Of a stretch of DNA of 64,000 nucleotides, positions 42,166-50,385 are shown one piece after another. The stretch comes from Aurantimonas coralicida DSM 14790 (GTDB taxonomy: Bacteria; Pseudomonadota; Alphaproteobacteria; Rhizobiales; Rhizobiaceae), in NCBI RefSeq assembly GCF_000421645.1, contig NZ_ATXK01000003.1, positions 62,001 through 126,000 of the forward strand, written 5' to 3'. The notes below the pieces were generated by a model. It saw only the letters and a program-made list of their open reading frames with translations. It did no database searches and was not told the DNA's origin. Every line of letters starts with the position of its first letter. Position 1 is the stretch's first letter. Made by a program: the position numbers and the translations under genes.

Positions 42166-43563
42166 TTACAGGAGCGGGCTGACCAGCCGGGCGAGGTTTT
42201 CCAGAAGCCGCGTGCCGCGCGGGCGCGCCCGCCAGTCCTCCAGCGTCAGCGGGTCGCTGTGCGCGATGTAGTGGCGCTGGGCGGCGTCGAGGCGATTGCT
42301 GGCCTCCTCGCCATGCAGGATCAGGCTGATCTCGGCATTCAACATGAAGGACCGCACGTCGGTGTTGCTGGAGCCGATGACGCCGACCCGCCCGTCGATC
42401 GAGACGTTCTTGGCGTGCAGCAGATGGTCGCGATAGCGGTAGAGGCGAACGCCGGCTGCCAGAAGCTCGTCATAATAGGATCGCTGGGCAAGGCTGACGA
42501 GCCGCTGGTCGACGACCTGCGAGACGATCAGGTTGATCTCCACGCCGCGGGTGACGCCGTTCTTCAGGGCGGTGAGCAGCGCTTCGTCGGGAATGAGGTA
42601 GGGCGACACGATCGCGACCCGGCGTTCGGCACCGTGGACGAGCTCGATCAGCAGTCTTTCATAGCCCGGAACGCCGAAATCCGGTCCGCTCGGCATCGCC
42701 TGGAGAACGGCATCGCCGGCGGCGGACGCGACAGGCAGGGGCGCGAGCCGCGTCTCGGTCTCCAGATACCAGTCGCCGGCGAAGACCGCCTCCAGCGCGG
42801 CGGTGGCGGGGCCTTCTACCCGGCCGACCAGTTCGTCGTTGCGGATGCCCGGCTTGAAGTCGCGGTCGACGATGTTCTGCGAGCCGACAAAGGCGATCTC
42901 GCCGTCGATCAGGCAGAGCTTGCGGTGATTGCGAAGATCGCTGCGGGTTCGGCGCAGCGCTGCGAAGCGCACCGGCAGCGCCAGCCGGGCATCGACGCCG
43001 CGGGCGTTCAGCATCGGCAGGCTGCGTGCAGCCCAGGGCCGTGACCCGAGCGCATCGATCAGCACCCGGACGGCCACGCCGCGGGCGACGGCCCGGCCCA
43101 GCGCATCGGCGATCTTCGTGCCGGTCCGGTCGTCGGCGAAGATATAGGTGAGGAGGTGGACCTGCGTGCGGGCGCCGTCGATGGCCGCCACCATGGCGTC
43201 GATCGTCGCGTCGTAATCGGTGAAGAGGTCGACCCGGTTGCCCTCGCAGGCCGGAAAGCCGCCGAGCGCCTCGGCAAGCCGCGACAGCCGGTCCGGGGCG
43301 TGGGCGGGGACAGGCAGGTCGCGCGCCACCTGGGCGCGTTCCGGCGCCGTCGCGGCAAAGCGCGCGGTGCGCCAGGCCGGAAAACTGGCCCGGCCGATCA
43401 GGCGGTAGAGGATCAGGGCCGGGATCGGCAGGAACAGGACCAGGAGCAGCCAGCTGCGCGCCGATTCCGGCGGCCGGCGCAGCGGAATGACCACGATCAT
43501 CACCAGGCGGACCGCCCATTCGCACAGGAGATAGGTGAGCGTGAGGCTCGGAAGGTCGAACAT
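42166..43563 (-). CDS. Cardiolipin synthase-like phospholipase D family protein
   Basis: 465 residues. Two N-terminal membrane segments (about residues 5-25 and 35-55) precede two PLD domains with HKD motifs: NHRKLCLIDGEIAFVGSQN and LHAKNVSIDGRVGVIGSSN. This is the cls layout, joining phosphatidylglycerols at the inner membrane. ATG at 43563. It follows the siderophore operon on the same strand after 195 bases; a functional link is not obvious. Confidence 0.9.
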   Translation of the reverse strand: MFDLPSLTLTYLLCEWAVRLVMIVVIPLRRPPESARSWLLLVLFLPIPALILYRLIGRASFPAWRTARFAATAPERAQVARDLPVPAHAPDRLSRLAEALGGFPACEGNRVDLFTDYDATIDAMVAAIDGARTQVHLLTYIFADDRTGTKIADALGRAVARGVAVRVLIDALGSRPWAARSLPMLNARGVDARLALPVRFAALRRTRSDLRNHRKLCLIDGEIAFVGSQNIVDRDFKPGIRNDELVGRVEGPATAALEAVFAGDWYLETETRLAPLPVASAAGDAVLQAMPSGPDFGVPGYERLLIELVHGAERRVAIVSPYLIPDEALLTALKNGVTRGVEINLIVSQVVDQRLVSLAQRSYYDELLAAGVRLYRYRDHLLHAKNVSIDGRVGVIGSSNTDVRSFMLNAEISLILHGEEASNRLDAAQRHYIAHSDPLTLEDWRARPRGTRLLENLARLVSPLL

Positions 43564-43758
43564 GCCCGCGCCTATGCGGACCGGCGCGCCGGCCCGGGCG
43601 GCCGTGCCTGGCAATCTCTCGTCATCGTGCCGGTCTCCCCATGCCGCCCCCGACGCCGGACCGGAGCGGTGAGGCTGGCGGTCTGGCGTCGGAGACAGAC
43701 GGCCGGAGCCGGCCCGTTCTGTCAATGGCCCTCGCGGCGGGGGCCCCTCGGGAGGAAC

Positions 43759-45045
43759 TCAGGCCGCCTGTTCGAGCTCGCTCGTGCAGCGCAGGATCTC
43801 CGCCTTGATCGCTCCTTCCAGCGCTTCGAGGCCTGCGATCAGCCGTTCCAGCTGCGTCGTGTCGACGGGGGCCTGGCCGGCGGCCAGCTTGGCGCATTCG
43901 AAATGCGCGCTGCGATAGCCCTGCACCAGACGCTCGATCTCGTCGGCCCAGAAGTCGAAGCTCGCCGTGTCCCGGCCGAGCGTGCGCCAGAAATAGGCGA
44001 TGACATGCTCATAGGCATATTTGCGGATCACCAGGATCGGCAGTTCGGCGACGGCCTCCGGCAGATCCGCCAGCGGCCGCGTCGCGCGGGCGCCGGCATG
44101 GGTGGCGAGCACGCGTCTGAGCCCGGTCGCGAAGGGGTTCACGTCGAGCCGGATCACCGACCGGAAGAAGGCGGCCAGCGCCGCCGGCTCCGGTGGACGG
44201 CTATCGCGATGGTCGATCAGGAAGCCGCCCGAGACATGCGGGCTGGCCATGGCGGCGGCCAGCCGGTCGGCCGCGATCGGCCCTTCCCATCGAAAATCGA
44301 CATCCCGCATGAGCAGCTTGCCCGGCTCGTCATGGGGCGCCAGCAGCGCGTAATGGGGGAAGGGATCGCGGTCGAACGGGTTCTCGCGCTCCGGCAGGCG
44401 GTGGAGGTCGACCATCACCATCGTGTCGATGCCATTGACCGGGTACTCCGCGGCGGTGAGCAGCGTGTCGGCATCCGCGACCGGCGTGATCGTGGCGCCG
44501 TAGAGCGAGGCGAACCAGTCGCGGAAATCGCCATGGGTCATGCCGGCCGCGTGGTAGCGGATCCGCATCCGGTCATCGAGGGCGAAGGGCGAATCCGGGA
44601 TGGCCGCGTAGAAGGGGCGGTGGTCGATCCCGTCGCGGCGCTTCAAGCCGTCGCAGAGACAGCTCACATAGCAATGGACCTTGATGTCCATGGGCATTTC
44701 GCCATGCACGCCGGCCGCGGCCCGGGCCTCGGCGCGCCCGGCCGCCGGATCGATCGCCGGCCGCGGTCGCGGGGCGAGATCCGTGCCGGCCTGGTCGGGG
44801 CCGAACTGGGCGAGCAGATCGCCGATGGTGATCAGCCGCGCGCTGTCCAGCGCGGTCTTCGGCACCTCGAAGCCGTGGCCGGTTTCCAGCCGCACCAGAA
44901 GCTCCATCAGGATGACGGAATCGATCCCGAGATCCTCGCGCAGCCGGGCGGCGAGGGCGAAGCGTTCCATGCCGGGATGCCGGATCTCCTCGGCGAGGAC
45001 CCTGCGGACGGTGTCGAGAAGGGAGGGCGCTGCGGGCTGGTCCAT
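43759..45045 (-). CDS. Acyl carrier protein fused to an AsbE-like DUF6005 domain
   Basis: 428 residues. Residues about 1-82 are a carrier domain; the phosphopantetheine Ser is Ser43 in REDLGIDSVILMELLVRLE. After a Pro/Ala linker (about 83-117), residues 118-428 match the DUF6005 (AsbE-like) family. In Bacillus petrobactin synthesis AsbD (carrier) and AsbE are separate proteins that receive a dihydroxybenzoyl group and transfer it to spermidine. Here both functions are in one chain. Last gene of the asb-type operon; the ATG lies 8 bases after the asbC-like stop. Confidence 0.85.
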   Translation of the reverse strand: MDQPAAPSLLDTVRRVLAEEIRHPGMERFALAARLREDLGIDSVILMELLVRLETGHGFEVPKTALDSARLITIGDLLAQFGPDQAGTDLAPRPRPAIDPAAGRAEARAAAGVHGEMPMDIKVHCYVSCLCDGLKRRDGIDHRPFYAAIPDSPFALDDRMRIRYHAAGMTHGDFRDWFASLYGATITPVADADTLLTAAEYPVNGIDTMVMVDLHRLPERENPFDRDPFPHYALLAPHDEPGKLLMRDVDFRWEGPIAADRLAAAMASPHVSGGFLIDHRDSRPPEPAALAAFFRSVIRLDVNPFATGLRRVLATHAGARATRPLADLPEAVAELPILVIRKYAYEHVIAYFWRTLGRDTASFDFWADEIERLVQGYRSAHFECAKLAAGQAPVDTTQLERLIAGLEALEGAIKAEILRCTSELEQAA

Positions 45046-45053
45046 GATGATCT

Positions 45054-46304
45054 CTAGAGTCGGTCTTCGGTGTAGAGGCTGCGGATCTCGCGGCGGCTGA
45101 TCTTGCCGGTGCCGCCGCGCGGGATCGCGGCGGCGCGGCGCATCTCGCGCGGGCGCTGGTGGCCGGCGAGTTGCGTGCCGCACCATTGCGCGATGGCGGC
45201 CTCGGTGACGTCGTCGGCGCCGGTGTAGACGAGCGCGACGCGCCCGCCGGAAAACGCGTCGTCCAAGCCGAACACCACGGCGTCGTCGATGCCCGGCATG
45301 GCCATGACCACGTCCTCGACCTCGCGCGGATAGACGTTGAGGCCCGAGACGATGATCGTGTCGTCGAGGCGCGCGTCGAAGACGAGAACGCCGTCGTCGC
45401 GCAGATGGCCGAGATCGCGGGTGCCGACCGTGCCCCAGGGCGTGTCGACGATGATCTCCGCCGGTTCCGCTGCGGTGCCGGCCTGCACCCGGTGATGGGG
45501 CAGCGGCCGGCCCATCTCGTTCGCTGCAACCAGATCCTCGCTGACGGCGACGACGCCGGCTTCCGAGCAGCCATATTGCTGGAACAGGGTGCCGGTCTTC
45601 GCCCGGATCGCCTCGAACCACGGCGCCGGCAGCAGCGTGCCGGAGGTCATTGCCGCATGCATGGTCTCGCCCGGCTTCAGGAAGCGGGCCGCCACGTTGA
45701 GAAAGGCCGGCGCGGCGTAGAGGAGGGGCCGCTCCATCTCGGCCATGCGGGACAGGACGTATTTTGGATTGTCCGGCGATAGCACCAGCGGGGTCACGCC
45801 GCGCGCGACACCGGCCAGGAGGCCGCAGATCAGGCCGTAGGAATGGCTGATCGGGCAGGCCACCACCGGCACCTTGTCGTGGGCGCCCTCGAAGAAGCCG
45901 ACATAGGATTCGATCTCGGCCTCGATGTCCTCGAAGGTCCGGGCGATGATCTTTGGCTCGCCCGTCGTGCCGGAACTGGTCTGGATCAGGCGATGGCCGA
46001 ATTCGGGCTGGCGGGCGTCGGGCTCCAGCGCCTCGGCCGGCGCACGGCCGAAGGTCAGCGTGTCGCAGCAGGCGCTGAGCGCGATGCGCCGGGCCGCCGT
46101 TGCCGGCGTCGCCGGGTGCAGCGGCATGACGCTGCCGCCCTCCTGCCGGATCAACAGGAACGCCGCCATCAGTTCGGCCGGATCGGTCAGGCAGATGGCG
46201 TGGGTGCCGTGCAGCGTGCTCCCCAGCCGGCCGTCGCGCTGCATCTGCGCGGCGAGCGCCAGCAGCGCGGCGAAATCGTAGTCGCGGTCATCGAAACGGA
46301 TCAT
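45054..46304 (-). CDS. asbC: AsbC-like acyl-AMP ligase
   Basis: 416 residues, an adenylate-forming enzyme somewhat short of the usual 500. Phosphate loop TSSGTTGEPKIIART; YGCSEAG; hinge GHLRDDGVLVFDARLDD; catalytic Lys in RGGTGKISRREI. It should activate an aryl acid (3,4-dihydroxybenzoate in petrobactin producers) and load it on the carrier domain of the next gene. The ATG overlaps the NIS synthetase stop. Aryl specificity is inferred from operon context. Confidence 0.85.
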   Translation of the reverse strand: MIRFDDRDYDFAALLALAAQMQRDGRLGSTLHGTHAICLTDPAELMAAFLLIRQEGGSVMPLHPATPATAARRIALSACCDTLTFGRAPAEALEPDARQPEFGHRLIQTSSGTTGEPKIIARTFEDIEAEIESYVGFFEGAHDKVPVVACPISHSYGLICGLLAGVARGVTPLVLSPDNPKYVLSRMAEMERPLLYAAPAFLNVAARFLKPGETMHAAMTSGTLLPAPWFEAIRAKTGTLFQQYGCSEAGVVAVSEDLVAANEMGRPLPHHRVQAGTAAEPAEIIVDTPWGTVGTRDLGHLRDDGVLVFDARLDDTIIVSGLNVYPREVEDVVMAMPGIDDAVVFGLDDAFSGGRVALVYTGADDVTEAAIAQWCGTQLAGHQRPREMRRAAAIPRGGTGKISRREIRSLYTEDRL

Positions 46305-48031
46305 GCCAGGGCCTTCCAGGGCTTGCGGGCAAGGGAATTGGGAACGACCAGCGGGCCTTCGGCGGCGTGTCCGAGCTTGGCGGAGAGCAGCCGGTCGGTG
46401 ACCACGGTCGGTGCATGCAGCCCGAGCTGGTCGGCCCGGTGCTCCAGCTTCAGGGCCTTGGCGTGGTTGGTGACGAGGCACAGGATCTGGTCGAAGAAGG
46501 CCTTCTGGGTGTGGCCGTAGCGCCGCTCCATCAGGAAGGCGAAGTCGGCGAGCGAGAAGACCAGCACGGCGTCGGTGAACAGCCAGCGCAGCTCCTCCAC
46601 GTCCTGCATCCAGTAGAAGCGGTTGGGCGTGCGGTCGGCGAACAGCGGGTCGATCGCGGTAAAATCGGGCAGGGGCGGCGCGCCGCGCAGGAAGTCCGGC
46701 ACCCATTCCAGATTGTCGGAGAAGTCGCGCAGGGCGATCCGCACCGGCCATCCGTCGCGATGGATCAGCACCAGGTTCTGGCCATGCGCTTCCGATGCCA
46801 GGCCGTAGGCCAGAAGCAGGTGAAACAGCGGCCGCACGACCACCTCGATCAGCTGCGTGACGAAGCCCGCGCAGCCATAGCGACGAATCCAGGGCGCGAC
46901 GAACGGGTCGCCATCGGCCTCGACCGCGAAGAGGGCGTTGAGCGGCACCGCCCCTTCGCCCGGCGCCAGCCTGGCGGCCGGGTTGTCGCGCCAGATCGCG
47001 CCGGTGTGTTCGGCTTCGGTGCCGTTCCGGTCGAAGACGAGGGCCCGGGTTTCCTTCAATACGATCAGACGATTGCCATCGCTCAGCCAGCGGTCGTTCG
47101 CCACCAGCGTGGCAAGCCAGTCGGAGATGGCGGGACCGGCCAGCGCCCAGTGCGGGTCGAGCGTGCGGGCGACGGAGGTGTTCACCACCGCCAGCGGCAG
47201 CTTGAGGTGCGGCGCGTCCGGACGGTCCAGATTGATCAGCGTGCGCAGCGACTGGGTGGCGCGGTAGCTTTCGCCGGCCACGCCGAGGTCGTGGACCTCG
47301 CCGAGCGCGATCGCCGGGGCGACGATGGCGGAGGTCTTCGCACGCCATTGCCAGGGATGGACCGGCATCAGCTGCCACTGCGGCGCCGCGTCCGCGCCGA
47401 TGCGGTCCAGCGCCATCGCGGCCACCACCGGCCCGGCCAGCTGGGCCCAGCCGTCCGGCCCGCGCAGATCCGGTCCGCTGCGGTGCAGCCGGTCGTCGCG
47501 GACCAGCAGCCAGCGAAGCTGGAACCCGGCCTTGGCTTCCGGCCCGAACCGCATGTCGTCGGCGTCGTTGAAGCCCAGCCGGCCCCGGAAGGCGGGGTGG
47601 TAGGGATGGCCTTCGTAGATCGCCGAATCGAGCCGGGCGAAGTCGAGCTCGCGGCGATTGGCGGGGGCCACCCGAATGGCGTGGGCGAGGCCGCTGGCCG
47701 TGCGGGCGAACTCGTCCTGAAGGCGCGTCCGGCGCACCGGCTCGGGCACCAGCGCCGCGATGATCGATGCCGCGGCATCGGCGGGCGCCGGCAGGCCGTT
47801 CAGCCGCACGGTGCCCGGCACGACTCGCGGCCGGCCGAAGGCGCCGGTATAGAGCTCCGCGTCGATGACGAGACCGGCGGCGCCCAGGCGCATGGTCCTG
47901 CGGCCGTCGGGACCCGGGGCGCCCTCGGCTTCGACCGTTAGCAAACCCTCGTAGAGGGCTGCCGACACGAGCTGCGCCAGAACGCGGGGCGCGGCGCCGT
48001 CAGGGCCGGGAAGATCGAGAACGAGTGTCAT
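46301..48031 (-). CDS. asbB: IucA/IucC family NIS siderophore synthetase (AsbB-like)
   Basis: 576 residues. SAIYEGHPYHPAFRGRLGF is the ATP-binding motif of NRPS-independent siderophore synthetases, and the C-terminal half holds the FhuF-like/Fe-transporter-like segment (GYGLASEAHGQNLVLIH style: AYGLASEAHGQNLVLIHR). Joins a citrate carboxylate to an amine. As the second synthetase in the operon it should add the second polyamine arm in the petrobactin model. Start overlaps the asbA stop. Confidence 0.88.
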   Translation of the reverse strand: MTLVLDLPGPDGAAPRVLAQLVSAALYEGLLTVEAEGAPGPDGRRTMRLGAAGLVIDAELYTGAFGRPRVVPGTVRLNGLPAPADAAASIIAALVPEPVRRTRLQDEFARTASGLAHAIRVAPANRRELDFARLDSAIYEGHPYHPAFRGRLGFNDADDMRFGPEAKAGFQLRWLLVRDDRLHRSGPDLRGPDGWAQLAGPVVAAMALDRIGADAAPQWQLMPVHPWQWRAKTSAIVAPAIALGEVHDLGVAGESYRATQSLRTLINLDRPDAPHLKLPLAVVNTSVARTLDPHWALAGPAISDWLATLVANDRWLSDGNRLIVLKETRALVFDRNGTEAEHTGAIWRDNPAARLAPGEGAVPLNALFAVEADGDPFVAPWIRRYGCAGFVTQLIEVVVRPLFHLLLAYGLASEAHGQNLVLIHRDGWPVRIALRDFSDNLEWVPDFLRGAPPLPDFTAIDPLFADRTPNRFYWMQDVEELRWLFTDAVLVFSLADFAFLMERRYGHTQKAFFDQILCLVTNHAKALKLEHRADQLGLHAPTVVTDRLLSAKLGHAAEGPLVVPNSLARKPWKALA

Positions 48032-49950
48032 GAGGCCAGCCGTTGCGGCCGGGTGGGGCCCGGCGCGATGAGGGGATTGGGCCAGCGTGTGTAGACGCCG
48101 GCGCCGGTGGGGCTTGCGAGCTCGTCGGTATCGGCCAGCCGCAGGCCGAGATTGGCCTTGAGCACCAGGTCAGGCGCCGCAAGGGCGGTGTCGCAGAAGC
48201 GGCGGCCGCCGCGCGACGTGCGGCCGGCCAGCGTGGAGAGGGTCCGGCGCAATTGCCCGAGGGCGGCGTCTTCCGGCAGAAGCCCGTCCTCGCCGAGCCG
48301 GGCGATGACCGAGAAGACCTGGTTGACCAGGAGGTAGTAGGTGAGGCGCCCGACGATCTCCTCCTCGCGGAAGAACAGCCCGTCGATCCCCATCGCCTCC
48401 GGGAAGTCGGCGGAAAGCGCCGGCCGTTCGGCCTCCGACAGGTAGAAGCCCTGATTGTCGCGATAGACCAGGCCGACCGGCCAGCCGTCGGCGAGGCGCA
48501 AGAGGCAGTTCTGCTGATGCGCCTCCAGCGCGATGCCGGTGCGGTCGAAGAAGCCGACGACCGGCTCCACGCTGGCCTTCAGATAGGCGTCGAACCAGCG
48601 GGCCGCGGTGGCCTGCGGCGTCGCACCATCACGTGCGGCGAGCCGCGCGATCAGGCCCTTCAGCATCGACGGGCGCGGCCGCACCGGCGCCGCCGTCAGC
48701 GCCGCGAGCATCACCGGTGGTTCCACGTCGGGCGCGACGGTCTCGCGGTAGATGGTCTCGAAACCGGTGTCGGTCTGGCCGGGAAGCTCCACCGTCACCC
48801 AGGCCGGGTCGGGGAGGAACGACAGGCCGCCGGCTACGGCACCGGCGCCCTGCCGCTTCAGCCACCGCGCCATGGCGACGCCCGCCTTCATCTCCTCCCG
48901 GCCGTTGCGCCGCACCGAATTGGTGATCTGTACCGGCAGCGAGAACTTGAGCTGGTAGCCGGCCTCGGCCGAGCAGACCGTCCGCATCGAGGAGGTGGCG
49001 AAGAAGTCGGGCCCCACGGGCCCCAGCGGCCGCAGGATGCCGTCCCGGCGCGCCGCCGCGACATGGGGGGACAGCTGCAGATATTCCGCCTGCAGCGGGT
49101 GCATGAGGAGGACGGCCTCCCGGTCGTCCAGTCCGCACCTGGCCAGGTCGTCGCCGGCCAGCCTGGCGGCGATCTCGGTGGGTTTCGGGCCATAGGCATG
49201 GTCCTCGCGGAGATGGTGCCGGTCGACGGCGAAGGCGACGAGCTGGAAGCGGCCGCCGGCTTCGGGCGCGTAGACCTCCCGCTGCCAGGGCGTGATGCCC
49301 TCCATACTCTTCGGCGTCGGGTGCAGCCAGTGGCCATAGACCAGCGACTGCTCCGTCGCGAGAAAATCGTGGCCGGGGACGGTGGTCCGGGCGCGTGCCA
49401 GATTGGCGTCGATCGCCCGGATGCTCTGGATCACCCGGGAGAGCAGCGCGGCGCTGTTGGCGCTGCCGGCCAGCGCGCCGCCATTGCGCTCGCTCGCCTC
49501 GGCGATCATCAGCTGGATGCCGGTCAGCCAGCTGATCGAGCGGAAGCGTCCGTCCCCGAGATCGGCGGCCTGGACGAGGCCGAATTCATGCGCCCCGCAG
49601 AGCGAGCGATAGGCGAGGGCGGCACGCAGGCGCCGGCGCTGCCCCGTCAGTCGCCATTCGATGAAGGAGGGCGCCGGGCCGTCGCGCGCGACGAAGCGGC
49701 CGGCGTCGATCTCGCGCAGATAGCAATTGGCGAAGGCACGGAACGCGGCGCGTTCCGCCACGGTCCAGCTCGGCTCGAGGGTCGGGGCAAGCCGCGGACC
49801 ATAGGCCGCCGGGCGCCGCCATACCGATTCGGCGCCGATCGGGCGAGCGGCATCATCCGGTGCACGGGCGACGATCACCGGCACGGGCCCGGATTGCGGA
49901 CGGCGGTCCGAATCCGTTCCGTCACCGACCATTCTGTCGCGCTGAGCCAT
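48028..49950 (-). CDS. asbA: IucA/IucC family NIS siderophore synthetase (AsbA-like)
   Basis: 640 residues, with an N-terminal extension. EQSLVYGHWLHPTPKSMEGI is the AsbA/AcsD-type ATP-binding motif, and TGIALEAHQQNCLLRLADGW is the conserved second-half motif. It probably condenses citrate with spermidine or a dihydroxybenzoyl-polyamine. First gene of the four-gene operon, with a RirA-type box about 90 bases upstream. Confidence 0.9.
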   Translation of the reverse strand: MAQRDRMVGDGTDSDRRPQSGPVPVIVARAPDDAARPIGAESVWRRPAAYGPRLAPTLEPSWTVAERAAFRAFANCYLREIDAGRFVARDGPAPSFIEWRLTGQRRRLRAALAYRSLCGAHEFGLVQAADLGDGRFRSISWLTGIQLMIAEASERNGGALAGSANSAALLSRVIQSIRAIDANLARARTTVPGHDFLATEQSLVYGHWLHPTPKSMEGITPWQREVYAPEAGGRFQLVAFAVDRHHLREDHAYGPKPTEIAARLAGDDLARCGLDDREAVLLMHPLQAEYLQLSPHVAAARRDGILRPLGPVGPDFFATSSMRTVCSAEAGYQLKFSLPVQITNSVRRNGREEMKAGVAMARWLKRQGAGAVAGGLSFLPDPAWVTVELPGQTDTGFETIYRETVAPDVEPPVMLAALTAAPVRPRPSMLKGLIARLAARDGATPQATAARWFDAYLKASVEPVVGFFDRTGIALEAHQQNCLLRLADGWPVGLVYRDNQGFYLSEAERPALSADFPEAMGIDGLFFREEEIVGRLTYYLLVNQVFSVIARLGEDGLLPEDAALGQLRRTLSTLAGRTSRGGRRFCDTALAAPDLVLKANLGLRLADTDELASPTGAGVYTRWPNPLIAPGPTRPQRLAS

Positions 49951-50037
49951 CGTCCTCTCCGGGCAAGCGTCCGGACCGCACCCGCGTGCCGCCCGATTGC
50001 GTGGCGTTGCCTAACCGGCTTCCCGCCCCGTGACAAT

Positions 50038-50062
50038 AAACATGAACAAAAGAATCATGTTT
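50038..50062. promoter_or_regulatory. Iron-responsive operator (RirA-type) upstream of asbA
   Basis: AAACATGA-N9-TCATGTTT, a perfect 8-base-arm palindrome containing TGA-N9-TCA, the IRO motif recognised by RirA in rhizobia. It is about 88 bases upstream of the asbA start codon. Confidence 0.75.
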
Positions 50063-50278
50063 TGTAGTGGCGGACCGCGAAGGAGGCGGGCTGGGACCTC
50101 GGCCGCAACTCAGCCGGGAAGGCAGTGTGGCGATTGCAGGGCGGGAATGCGCCGCAATGGCGGCCCGTGAGAAGCGGACGGCGCCGGACTGGCGGTCTCC
50201 AGGCCCTTTCTTAAAGCGATTCCAGAGTCAGTGCAGTTTTGCCACAGTCGCGGCGTCGCGGTTGCAACGGCAATATAC
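50063..50278. other. Intergenic centre of the asbA/receptor gap
   Basis: No gene is supported in the 435-base divergent gap. Apart from the two operators it holds GC-rich sequence without clear hairpins or T-runs. Confidence 0.4.
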
Positions 50279-50303
50279 AAAGTTGATTCTACGAGTCATG
50301 TTT
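50279..50303. promoter_or_regulatory. Iron-responsive operator (RirA-type) upstream of the TonB-dependent receptor
   Basis: AAAGTTGA-N9-TCATGTTT, an imperfect copy of the asbA box with an identical right arm and the TGA-N9-TCA core. It is 83 bases upstream of the receptor start codon, mirroring the asbA spacing. Confidence 0.7.
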
Positions 50304-50385
50304 CGTAACGCATCTTCTCACACGCAACTTGTCCGCCACGGTGCCGAGCGCGTGTTTCCATGGTTCGAGTAAAGGAAAATGATCG

